A stretch of DNA of 64,000 nt from Paludibacteraceae bacterium (lineage in GTDB: Bacteria; Bacteroidota; Bacteroidia; Bacteroidales; Paludibacteraceae): the NCBI GenBank assembly GCA_024399965.1, contig JAKSNJ010000001.1, positions 1 through 64,000 of the forward strand, given 5' to 3'. A model generated the notes under the pieces. That model made no database searches. It had not been told where the DNA came from and saw only the letters and a list, made by a program, of their open reading frames with translations. This document shows positions 18,190-25,253 of the stretch, piece after piece (the first letter of the stretch is position 1; each line of letters begins with the position of its first letter). Position numbers and translations under genes: made by a program.

Positions 18190-18261
18190 GGACCGCCTTC
18201 GGCTGATAGAATAAGGACAGTCCATACTCCATACTCCATCAGTGAGCGCAGCGAACGATCC
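18190..18261 (-). repeat. REP-like hairpin element, copy 4
   Basis: A 72-bp copy in inverse orientation to copies 1-3, lying between the divergent promoters and the folK start. Arms GGCTGATAGAATAAGGACAG and CCATCAGTGAGCGCAGCGAA contain the complementary core segments. Confidence 0.8.
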
Positions 18262-18272
18262 ATACTCTAAAA

Positions 18273-18779
18273 ATGACCTACTATCTCTCTTTGGGCAGCA
18301 ATCTCCACCCGCGTCATCACTATATCAATGCGGCATGTGAGTTATTGGAACAGCGATGCGGTGTGATACATCGCCGTTCTGCCGATTACTATTCCATGCC
18401 GGTGGGGTACGAGAGTGAGCACGAGTATTTGAATATCTGTGTTTGTTTGCAGACAGATATGTCCCCTCTCGAATTGCTGTATGCTACGCAACAGATAGAG
18501 CGTGACCTTGGCAGAACTCAAAAATCCACTCTCAATTCTCCACTCTCCACTCTCCACTCTCCACTGTCAACTCTCAACTCTCAATTCTCAATTCTCAATT
18601 CTCAATTCTCCACTCTCCACTATACGGACCGCACCATCGACATTGACTTGCTGTGTGCTGAGGATGAACAGGGGCAATCTGTTACGGTGCAGACTGCTGA
18701 ATTGCTTTTGCCGCATCCTCGTATGAATGAGCGTGCTTTTGTCACCGTTCCCCTTGCCCAGATTCGGGCTTCATTTTAG
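18273..18779 (+). CDS. folK: 2-amino-4-hydroxy-6-hydroxymethyldihydropteridine diphosphokinase, with repeat-encoded insertion
   Basis: A 168-residue HPPK of folate synthesis, transferring pyrophosphate from ATP to the pterin. Motifs YYLSLGSNLHPRHHYINAA, the Asp pair in RTIDIDLLCAED and LLLPHPRMNERAFV are intact. Between the helix IERDLGRTQK and the catalytic RTIDIDLL strand lies an insertion (STLNSPLSTLHSPLSTL and so on) of about 31 residues. It is encoded by thirteen heptamers (18527-18617), replacing the few residues normally found there. The insertion falls in a loop next to the active site, so activity is likely but not certain. Confidence 0.9.
   Translation: MTYYLSLGSNLHPRHHYINAACELLEQRCGVIHRRSADYYSMPVGYESEHEYLNICVCLQTDMSPLELLYATQQIERDLGRTQKSTLNSPLSTLHSPLSTLNSQFSILNSQFSTLHYTDRTIDIDLLCAEDEQGQSVTVQTAELLLPHPRMNERAFVTVPLAQIRASF
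18527..18617 (+). repeat. Thirteen-unit heptamer tract inside folK
   Basis: Units are CACTCTC, AATTCTC, AACTCTC and CACTGTC. A gain or loss of one unit would shift the reading frame before the catalytic strand, so unit number must be held at the present phase. Confidence 0.85.
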
Positions 18780-18952
18780 TCGAGGGTCATTCGACACTCA
18801 TTCGACACTCTCTGCCCCCTCTTCTGTCCCCTCCTCTAACCTATAGCGCAGCGTCCTCTAACTTGTAGCCCAGCGTCCTCTAAACTCTCAACTCTCACCT
18901 CTCACCTCTCAACTGTCACCTCTCACCTCTCAATTCTCAACTGTCAACTCTC
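18780..18952 (+). repeat. Composite repeat region downstream of folK
   Basis: An 11-bp pair (CATTCGACACT type, about 18788-18810) comes first. Two 22-bp units follow (18832-18853 and 18854-18875, TCCTCTAAC then TAGC-CAGCG). Ten heptamers close the tract (18883-18952, AACTCTC/ACCTCTC/AATTCTC/AACTGTC). I see no gene in 18780-19087. Confidence 0.8.
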
Positions 18953-19021
18953 CCCCTCTATATATAATATACGCTTTTTTTTGAAAAAGGTAACATTTAT
19001 AGCAATTAAAAGTAAACTTTT

Positions 19022-19053
19022 TTTGCATATTCCATTTATTTTTTGTAATTTTG
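19022..19053 (+). promoter_or_regulatory. Promoter of the toxin-antitoxin pair
   Basis: TTTG (19022-19025), a 20-nt spacer and TAATTTTG (19046-19053). An unusually strong purine ribosome-binding site for this phylum, AGGAAGGAGG (19071-19080), lies 7 nt before the antitoxin ATG. Confidence 0.7.
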
Positions 19054-19087
19054 CGAGCAAAATTGAAATTAGGAAGGAGGAAAGAGT

Positions 19088-19300
19088 ATGCACGCGTCTA
19101 CAGCAATGCCAGCTTATGATTGTTTTACAATCAATGTCCCTCGTGTTGAAGCAAAACGTTTTAGGAACATTGTAAAAGCGTTTGGTTTCAACTTCGAAGT
19201 TCGCCCTATGACTCCATTGGAGAGGTCTTTGGAAGAAGAAAGATTGGGCAAGGTGTACACGTATACCTCTTTAGATGATTTAATCAAGGAGATTGGTTAG
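19088..19300 (+). CDS. Antitoxin of a RelE/YafQ-type pair
   Basis: A 70-residue protein whose position (1 nt before the toxin), size and composition fit an antitoxin. The N-terminal part (PAYDCFTINVPRVEAKRF) may be a small dimerisation or DNA-binding unit. The C-terminal acidic region (PLERSLEEERLGKVYTYTSL) would wrap the toxin. The first codons of the downstream toxin lie directly after its TAG. I do not recognise a named antitoxin family. Confidence 0.75.
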   Translation: MHASTAMPAYDCFTINVPRVEAKRFRNIVKAFGFNFEVRPMTPLERSLEEERLGKVYTYTSLDDLIKEIG

Positions 19301-19301
19301 T

Positions 19302-19583
19302 ATGTACACGTTGCAAGTCACACCTCAGTTCAAGCGCGATGTAAAGCGCTGTAAACAAGAAGGACGTAACTTAAGAAATTTATGGGAAGTAGTAGCTATG
19401 CTTCTCCGTGATGGTTGTGTTCCTGAATCATATAAACCGCACGAATTAGGGCGTGAATTTGCGGGTCGCATGGAGTGTCATATAGAAGATGATTGGTTAC
19501 TGGTTTGGAAACAAAATGATAATAAAATGACGATGTTGTTTACCAATACGGGTTCACATAATTACCTTTTCAACAAGAAATAG
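19302..19583 (+). CDS. YafQ-family mRNA-interferase toxin
   Basis: A 93-residue RelE-superfamily protein: YTLQVTPQFKRDVKRCKQEG at the start, LRDGCVPESYKPHELGREFA and GRMECHIEDDWLLVWKQNDN in the middle, and LFTNTGSHNYLF at the end. This is the YafQ arrangement, with the conserved His of the H-x-L motif, a late His and an aromatic near the C terminus. YafQ toxins cleave mRNA on the ribosome. The ATG at 19302 is chosen over a TTG three codons upstream. Confidence 0.85.
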   Translation: MYTLQVTPQFKRDVKRCKQEGRNLRNLWEVVAMLLRDGCVPESYKPHELGREFAGRMECHIEDDWLLVWKQNDNKMTMLFTNTGSHNYLFNKK

Positions 19584-19628
19584 TCAATTTAATAATTATT
19601 GTAGAAAAAAAGAGAATTTAACCACTCC

Positions 19629-19836
19629 CGCAGGGCATGACCCTGCAAAGACATAGTAAATAGAGTACTGCTAAGAACTTGGATTCTTGAAACCTCGACA
19701 CTTTTAAGATTACCAACCAAGAACAAGGCTTTTGCTCACGCGTTGCGTGAGTCTTGTTCTGTAGATATTTGGTTGGTATAGGTAGTCGAGAACCTCAAGA
19801 ATCCAGATTGAAGCTAAACAGGCCTCACGTTTTTTG
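19629..19836 (+). ncRNA. Structured RNA (or structured DNA) element, copy B
   Basis: Same 208-nt length and boundaries as copy A. Stems are P1 19681-19690/19795-19804, P2 19694-19699/19785-19790 and P3 19711-19719/19770-19778; the P4 and P5 stem arms are identical to copy A. Compared with A, P1 has one swapped pair (G-C to C-G), P2 one (G-C to C-G) and P3 four. The 5' leader and 3' tail are nearly invariant. It lies between the toxin gene and the nuclease gene, ending 30 nt before the latter. Confidence 0.75.
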
Positions 19837-19865
19837 TGACGTTTATTATTAACCAATAAAATCAA

Positions 19866-20939
19866 ATGAATATGGAACTTAAAGACTCTCTTAAACAACT
19901 TGCTGAAAGAGCAAGTACATTGAAAAACAATCTTCTCACGGAAGAGGCAACCAAAAATGCCTTAATAATGCCTTTTATTCAAGCGCTGGGGTATGACGTA
20001 TTTAATCCCTTAGAGGTTGTGCCCGAATTAGATTGCGACATTAATAAGAAGAAAGGTGAGAAAATCGATTATGCTATACTGAAAGAAGGAGAACCAATTA
20101 TTGTAATAGAATGCAAACATTGGCAACAACCTCTTGATTTACACAAAGCGCAATTATCTCGCTATTTTGTAGCATCCAAAGCCAAATTTGGGTTATTAAC
20201 CAATGGTATTGAATATCGTTTTTACACGGACTTGGTAAAGACAAATATTATGGACGAAAGTCCGTTCTTGTCTTTAAATATCGAAAATCTGCGCGAGACA
20301 CAAATTGATGAATTGAAGAAATTTATGAAGGAAAACTTTGATATTGAAACAATCATGAGTTCTGCTAATGAACTAAAATATATGCTTGAACTCAAAAATT
20401 GTATCAAAGACCTTGTCGAAAATCCCAACCCAGATTTTGTTAAGTCATTAGCGAAAAATGTATATTCGGGTAAATTTACGGAATCTGTATTAGCGCAATT
20501 TACAGAAATGGTTAAAAAGGCGTCAGCAAGTTACATTCATGATAGAATAGCAGAACGTCTAAATATTGTTGTAAAGTCCGCAGAGGAAGACCAAAAGGCT
20601 AACGATGATAAAAAGATAGATGTTCCTGGAAATAAAAAAGAAGCAGAAGTCGTTACCACTCAATCGGAAATAGAAGCATACTATACTATCAAAGCTATTT
20701 TGCGCTCTATTGTGCAAGGGAAACGCGTGGTTATGAGAGATGCTTTGTCTTATTGTGCGATTTTGCTAGATGACAACAATAGAAAACCTATTTGTAAATT
20801 GCATTTTAATAACGAAGCGAATTTGCGTGTAGAATTATTTGACTCTGAAGGAAATAGTGAAAAGGTACATATTGAAAGTATAGATGAACTTTATAATTAC
20901 GCTAATCAACTTATAGAATCAACCAAACGCTTCTTGTAA
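19866..20939 (+). CDS. HsdR_N-type restriction nuclease-like protein
   Basis: A 357-residue protein with an N-terminal PD-(D/E)xK nuclease domain of the type found at the N terminus of type I restriction HsdR subunits. The segment LIMPFIQALGYDVFNPLEVV is followed by the catalytic pattern EKIDYAI then PIIVIECKHW (Asp ... Glu-x-Lys). The rest contains a helical middle region and a C-terminal domain (about 265-357) of unknown function. No motor, methyltransferase or specificity gene is adjacent, so it acts alone or with unlinked partners. ATG codons at 19866 and 19872 are both possible. Proximity to a toxin-antitoxin pair suggests a defence islet. Confidence 0.85.
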   Translation: MNMELKDSLKQLAERASTLKNNLLTEEATKNALIMPFIQALGYDVFNPLEVVPELDCDINKKKGEKIDYAILKEGEPIIVIECKHWQQPLDLHKAQLSRYFVASKAKFGLLTNGIEYRFYTDLVKTNIMDESPFLSLNIENLRETQIDELKKFMKENFDIETIMSSANELKYMLELKNCIKDLVENPNPDFVKSLAKNVYSGKFTESVLAQFTEMVKKASASYIHDRIAERLNIVVKSAEEDQKANDDKKIDVPGNKKEAEVVTTQSEIEAYYTIKAILRSIVQGKRVVMRDALSYCAILLDDNNRKPICKLHFNNEANLRVELFDSEGNSEKVHIESIDELYNYANQLIESTKRFL

Positions 20940-20987
20940 TTTGTTTAGACAAGTAGTTAAGTGTTAAATAATCAAAACTCGTTTATT

Positions 20988-21491
20988 ATGAAAAAGGTAT
21001 TATCAGCATTGATGCTATGCTTTGTTAGCATTATGACATTTAGTCAAGAAATTAAGGAGACTGCAATCGTTTTTCCTGAATATCAAGGTATAGTCACATC
21101 TAGTATTCCTGCATCTGATTTGTATAACAAAGCAAAATTGTGGATTGCTGAGAATTTTCGTTCAGCAAACGATGTTATACAATTAGACAGTCCTGAAACA
21201 AACACTATTGTGTGCAAAGGCATTTACGTGTATAATGCAGGAAAGTTCTCGGAGATGCGTGTACACATAACTTTGAAAATAGAGGGTAAAGACAATCGTT
21301 TTCGTTATACAATAACAATTAATGATCTACGTGGTGGAACGCAAGATATGTCCGCATATTCAATGTATGCAAAGAATCCGGAAGGTAAATACACGGCACA
21401 ATTTTCAAATGATTTTCGTATCGTCATCAAAGATTGGATGAGTGCAATAGCAAGTGCTACTGTTAATGATTCATCCAATGAAGATTGGTAA
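20988..21491 (+). CDS. Secreted DUF4468-like protein
   Basis: A 167-residue protein with signal peptide MKKVLSALMLCFVSIMTFSQ; the ATG at 20988 is chosen for this reason over the upstream start of the frame. The mature part (DLYNKAKLWIAENFRSANDV, then VHITLKIEGKDNRFRYTITI) matches the DUF4468 family, secreted Bacteroidota proteins of unknown role with a TBP-like fold. It follows the nuclease gene by 48 nt. Confidence 0.8.
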   Translation: MKKVLSALMLCFVSIMTFSQEIKETAIVFPEYQGIVTSSIPASDLYNKAKLWIAENFRSANDVIQLDSPETNTIVCKGIYVYNAGKFSEMRVHITLKIEGKDNRFRYTITINDLRGGTQDMSAYSMYAKNPEGKYTAQFSNDFRIVIKDWMSAIASATVNDSSNEDW

Positions 21492-21600
21492 TCTACAAGT
21501 TGATGTTATCTATTTTTCCAAAATCTTAACAAAAACACTCTTCATTAGCAAAGCACTCTTTGTCACCTTGCGATAAGCGAACGATGAGCGAACGATAAAC

Positions 21601-21627
21601 GGGCGAAATGCACAACGCATTTCGCCC
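21601..21627 (+). terminator. Hairpin downstream of the DUF4468 gene
   Basis: GGGCGAAATG (21601-21610) pairs perfectly with CATTTCGCCC (21618-21627). The following bases are only moderately T-rich (CTAATTTCTT), so termination strength is uncertain. Confidence 0.5.
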
Positions 21628-21655
21628 CTAATTTCTTAATAATCGGCAAGAGAGT

Positions 21656-21691
21656 CCCCCTTTGGAAAGTGTCGAATAACGGTCTGTCAAC
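21656..21691 (+). repeat. Direct repeat flanking the DUF4160/DUF2442 module, left copy
   Basis: CCCCCTTTGGAAA then CGAATAACGGTCTGTCAAC. It corresponds to the right copy at 22513-22546 on the same strand, with a 2-nt length difference and few substitutions. Confidence 0.7.
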
Positions 21692-21729
21692 GGTCTGCCG
21701 ACCCTCGGCTAAAAAATAGGTCGCGATTG

Positions 21730-22134
21730 TCAAATGGTGATATATTCTTTTCCTATGGTACGAATCATTTGCCAAATTTGATTTTCGCGTTCGGCTGATG
21801 GCGTTTTCCAACCATACACATAATTACGGAGTAAAGTGGTATTCATCTCCATTCGTTTAGCCAATTCCGCCAGATTGAGTTCTCGATGTGTCAATAAAAA
21901 ACGTTGCAGAGGAGTTGGCTCTACATTATTACGATCTATAAAACCTTGAAAACTGATATCCTCGTCCAATTCACTCCAATGAACCCCAAAAGGTTCCAAT
22001 TCATAATTAGTTTGTTGTTCTGGAGTAGCATTCATTAAACGACGATACCACAACAAACTCTGACGATATGTTTTCCCATCGTCACCCAAGCCGTAAAGGT
22101 ATTCGTTTTCTATCCAAACTTTCGTTATTTTCAT
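21730..22134 (-). CDS. DUF2442 protein with helix-turn-helix-like C terminus
   Basis: A 134-residue protein. The N-terminal part (MKITKVWIENEYLYGLGDDG, then KTYRQSLLWYRRLMNAT) is the DUF2442 fold. The C-terminal part (LAELAKRMEMNTTLLRNYVY) looks like a small Xre-type helix-turn-helix. It overlaps the DUF4160 gene by 4 nt. Such pairs are common in bacteria and behave like two-gene cassettes. A regulatory role over the promoter at 22402-22433 is inferred. Confidence 0.8.
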   Translation of the reverse strand: MKITKVWIENEYLYGLGDDGKTYRQSLLWYRRLMNATPEQQTNYELEPFGVHWSELDEDISFQGFIDRNNVEPTPLQRFLLTHRELNLAELAKRMEMNTTLLRNYVYGWKTPSAERENQIWQMIRTIGKEYITI

Positions 22135-22373
22135 TTTCCGTCAAAATATTCATGCCAACGATCGATAATAATGTCCGCATTTTCATTTACAGACTTTTGT
22201 AAACGATTCAAATCGGAAACCTTAATGTGATCTGACTCAATTAATACAAATTTATCTTCTACAAGTTCAAAACGAGCAGCACCATCATGCCCGACAATAT
22301 GAACATGAATAGGTTCGTGGTCATCGCTATAAAAGCGAATCCTAAATCCAAAAATACGATAAATCTCCGGCAT
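22131..22373 (-). CDS. DUF4160 protein
   Basis: An 80-residue protein with the DUF4160 signature MPEIYRIFGFRIRFYSDDHE, then PIHVHIVGHDGAARF. The ATG at 22373 is chosen because it begins the conserved domain and lies 28 nt after the -7 box; the frame extends upstream through that promoter. Function is unknown; it is paired with DUF2442 with a 4-nt overlap, an arrangement often interpreted as toxin-antitoxin-like. Confidence 0.82.
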   Translation of the reverse strand: MPEIYRIFGFRIRFYSDDHEPIHVHIVGHDGAARFELVEDKFVLIESDHIKVSDLNRLQKSVNENADIIIDRWHEYFDGK

Positions 22374-22401
22374 AGTTATAAGTATATCTACAAAATCTAT
22401 G

Positions 22402-22433
22402 CAAAGGTAGGTATTTTTTTTGATACCTGCAAA
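22402..22433 (-). promoter_or_regulatory. Promoter with an inverted-repeat operator for DUF4160-DUF2442
   Basis: Minus strand: TTTG (22430-22433), 20-nt spacer, TACCTTTG (22402-22409). Within and beside the spacer AGGTAT (22409-22414) and ATACCT (22423-22428) form a perfect inverted repeat. It is placed to let a dimeric repressor block polymerase. Confidence 0.65.
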
Positions 22434-22512
22434 TTTTTTACGCAAAAAATCTGAAAATTTGCAATACTATCTTAAATTTTACAGAAAAATTTGCAAATTC
22501 ATCATATACATG

Positions 22513-22546
22513 CCCCCTTGGGAAGGCCGAATAACGGTCTGCCAAC
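22513..22546 (+). repeat. Direct repeat flanking the DUF4160/DUF2442 module, right copy
   Basis: CCCCCTTGGGAA then CGAATAACGGTCTGCCAAC. It is followed by 11-bp tandem units (CCATCGTTCGT, TCACCGTTCGT) to about 22580. Confidence 0.7.
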
Positions 22547-22585
22547 CATCGTTCGTTCACCGTTCGTCCACGTATCGTAACAATT

Positions 22586-23329
22586 TTATATCCGTTCAAG
22601 GTTGTTGAGTAAAATCCAACCTTGGTAGTTGCCGACGGATATATTGCACCATTCGCCTAATGTTTCCTCAATACGCACCTTGGTGCCCTCGTGTAGGGTA
22701 AAGAGTTCCGTACCGCTGCGGTCAGGCGAGGCCTTGGCATTAACCACACCTTGGGTGATGACGGCCTCCTCGCGTGCCGTGTCTCGGCGATTGAGTGAAC
22801 GTGCTGCAAAGAAAGCAAACAGGGACACCAGCAGCATAACAACTGCCACCGAGAAACCCGTTTTTCGCATTGCCGGTTCTGCTGTCAGCAGGAACATCAA
22901 CAGCCCTGCCATCAGTAGCGCAAAGGCAACTATACTGAGCCACGTCCACGTACTTTGCTGCAATCGGTTGCGTACGTTCGTGAGGAAAGTGCTCAGGAAA
23001 AAGGCCTGATTGTCAGATATATTGTCGGTAATACGCGACTCGGCAAAACGCAGGTTATGCCGTGCGTCTTTATTACTTGGGTCCAAACGCAAACTGCGCT
23101 CGTATGCCAAGATGGCTTGTGCCAACTCGCCCTGCTTGAAATAGGCATTTCCTAAATTGTAATACACCACAGCCGACGGTTGTTCGGATAATATTTGCTG
23201 GTACAGCGTGGCTGCATCAGCATAGTTGCCGGCGGCATATTGTTCGTTGGCTTCCGTAAAAGCGGTGGACGACTGACAATGCACAATGCACAAGGTCAGA
23301 GTGGCTATAATAAATACAAGACGTTTCAT
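22586..23329 (-). CDS. batE: BatE: TPR and SH3-domain membrane protein
   Basis: A 247-residue protein, the last gene of the Bat operon. It has a signal sequence (MKRLVFIIATLTLCIVHCQ), two TPR units (about 24-95, VVYYNLGNAYFKQGELAQAI), and two membrane helices (TWTWLSIVAFALLMAGLLMF and FSVAVVMLLVSLFAFFAA). A C-terminal SH3b-like domain ends GNYQGWILLNNLERI. It probably sits in the inner membrane with BatA-D. Part of the signal peptide (CIVHCQ) is written by CATTGTG-type heptamers. Confidence 0.9.
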   Translation of the reverse strand: MKRLVFIIATLTLCIVHCQSSTAFTEANEQYAAGNYADAATLYQQILSEQPSAVVYYNLGNAYFKQGELAQAILAYERSLRLDPSNKDARHNLRFAESRITDNISDNQAFFLSTFLTNVRNRLQQSTWTWLSIVAFALLMAGLLMFLLTAEPAMRKTGFSVAVVMLLVSLFAFFAARSLNRRDTAREEAVITQGVVNAKASPDRSGTELFTLHEGTKVRIEETLGEWCNISVGNYQGWILLNNLERI

Positions 23330-23332
23330 AAC

Positions 23333-25195
23333 TTATATCTTTTGGTTTTCAAGTTGGTTAATCATATTGGTGGTGGCATCATATAGGGCTTGCTTCTCGG
23401 CTCCCGTAGTGGGGGCATAGCGAGCAAATTCGGCAGTAGAGAGTACCTCATGTACCTGCTGTATCAGTTCGTCGCTCACACCTTTGCGTTGTAGCAGGTC
23501 GGCTATGTTGTCCTTGGTTAGGTCGGCCGTAGGAATACTCAGGCGGTCGCTCAGGTAGGAGAAAGATGCTTTTTCTATCTCCGCATAGAACGCCTGACTG
23601 TCACCGGATAGCAGTTGTTGGGCGGTTTTGAGTCGTTTCTGTGCCACCTTATTGGCCCGTTTGTAGCGCACCTTGGTTATGTCGGCATTCTCTTGTCTGA
23701 ACTTGCGGAAGAGGAAGTAGATGATAAGGGAAAGAACGAGCATAACCAAATCAATCAGGAGGATAGATTGAGGTAGTAGGTGGTAGAGACCCTCTCGGTC
23801 CCCCTTCAAAGGGGGAAGATTGGTTGCAGGTTCGTTGGTGTTGATATAACGGATATCGGTACCGAGTTCCTTGATGTTCTCTTTGTTGACCGCCGTATAG
23901 GTCTGTGCTGCTTCACCTTCGTTACCGGCTGCTTGTCCCGGGGCACGACGCACGTTGAGGGTGTACTCGGGGGTGGTGAGTGTCTTGTACTGCCCTGCCT
24001 GTATGTCGAAGTATGAGAAGGCGATAGCAGGGATGGTATATTGCCCTGCAGCACGCGGAATAGCCAAATACTCGATGGTCTTGGTGCCACTATAACCGCT
24101 GCCGGAGGTCTTGTAGTTGTTGGTCACTTTGGGGTCGTACGGTTCAAAGCCCTCCGGCCAATCAACGGCAGGGGTCTTGAGCAGTTTCATGTTTCCGGCT
24201 CCCTTGATGTCCAAACGCAGGGTGATGGCCTCGTTGGCTTGCACATCGGTGGTGGAGATAGAGGGGGTCAGGGTGAATTGTCCTACACCGCCACTATATC
24301 CGGCAGGTTTGCCTGCAGGTAAGCCCTTGACGTGAATGGTGATAGCAGGAGCCGTCAGCATACGGCTGACGTTCTCGTATGTACCAAAGAAATCGTCAAA
24401 GATAGAGCGTGCTTGTCGATGACTCTGTTCTCGCAGAATGGCCTCGAACTGTGCTGCCTCGATTTGTATATCGCCGCTATGCTGTGGGTAGAGCAGATAC
24501 GATACTAAGGTAACTGCCTGATAGTTGCGCCCGTTGTAGTGCTCCAACTCGAATTGGCGTTCACCCAACTCCAGTTCCTGCTTCATAAAACCGGTGCATT
24601 CGGGTAACTTAATCGTATTGCCCATTTGTGCAAAATCGACGCCGGCAACATAGAGACGGTAGGAGAGTTGCAACGCTTCCTGCTCATAGACAGTGGTCTT
24701 GGTGGCAATCGCACGCACAAAAATATCCGAGCCGGATGTTCTTGCCGTACTCGACGAACCGGAATTGCCGGACTGACCGGAGTTGCCGGATGAACGTGTT
24801 TGTTGCGGTTGCTCGTCAGGAGGCAACACGGTAATGCGTACCCCGTTGGAGGTGTATTTCTGCCCGTCACAGGTGATGGTGGCAGGACCAATCGTGAAAT
24901 CGCCCGGATTCGTTCCCATCAGCGTGTACGTGTACGTGAGGGAGAATGAGGACGTCCTCCGACCGTTTACAAACGATGTAGAGGACGACTGGGAGGTGTA
25001 GGGACCTGCTAAATAGTCAAAGCCATTAAACTCAGGTGCTTGCAAGTCTCGCGCTCGCTGGTTGATGGAATACGTTAGTTGAAATGGCCGCCCTGCGACC
25101 ACTTTGTTGGGCGCTTCGGCGCGAAAGACGACATCATCTGCCGAGACAGATAAAAGATAACAGATAAAAGATAACAAACATAAAAGACGTTTCAT
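23333..25195 (-). CDS. batD: BatD family protein
   Basis: A 620-residue exported protein with BatD domains: residues 20-125 (VFRAEAPNKVVAGRPFQLTY), a Ser/Gly/Gln-rich linker near 130-155, then further Ig-like domains. A transmembrane helix lies near 480-500 (SILLIDLVMLVLSLIIYFLF), and a cytoplasmic helical tail ends in NMINQLENQKI. Bat proteins are linked to oxygen or stress tolerance in Bacteroidota, but the mechanism is not settled. Its signal peptide (LLCLLSFICYLLSVSA) is encoded by GATAACA/GATAAAA heptamers, and the 33-bp palindrome family contributes PPLKGDREG near residue 465. Confidence 0.93.
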   Translation of the reverse strand: MKRLLCLLSFICYLLSVSADDVVFRAEAPNKVVAGRPFQLTYSINQRARDLQAPEFNGFDYLAGPYTSQSSSTSFVNGRRTSSFSLTYTYTLMGTNPGDFTIGPATITCDGQKYTSNGVRITVLPPDEQPQQTRSSGNSGQSGNSGSSSTARTSGSDIFVRAIATKTTVYEQEALQLSYRLYVAGVDFAQMGNTIKLPECTGFMKQELELGERQFELEHYNGRNYQAVTLVSYLLYPQHSGDIQIEAAQFEAILREQSHRQARSIFDDFFGTYENVSRMLTAPAITIHVKGLPAGKPAGYSGGVGQFTLTPSISTTDVQANEAITLRLDIKGAGNMKLLKTPAVDWPEGFEPYDPKVTNNYKTSGSGYSGTKTIEYLAIPRAAGQYTIPAIAFSYFDIQAGQYKTLTTPEYTLNVRRAPGQAAGNEGEAAQTYTAVNKENIKELGTDIRYINTNEPATNLPPLKGDREGLYHLLPQSILLIDLVMLVLSLIIYFLFRKFRQENADITKVRYKRANKVAQKRLKTAQQLLSGDSQAFYAEIEKASFSYLSDRLSIPTADLTKDNIADLLQRKGVSDELIQQVHEVLSTAEFARYAPTTGAEKQALYDATTNMINQLENQKI

Positions 25196-25253
25196 ATTCT
25201 CTAAAAACTTTAAACTCTAAACTATAGGCGCTCCGCGCCGTCCTCTAAACTAA

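Noticed and set aside
17583..18263. Longer N terminus for the glucosaminidase (start at 18263)
   Set aside because: The extra codons come from a REP element and from the promoter region; the ATG at 18092 begins a good signal peptide.
18981..19175. Open frame upstream of the antitoxin
   Set aside because: It overlaps the promoter and the antitoxin start in another frame and has no family features.
5307..19836. Identification of the 208-nt element as an integron attC site
   Set aside because: No integrase was seen, the element is longer than typical attC sites, and the long conserved leader and tail outside the stems do not fit; kept only as an alternative.
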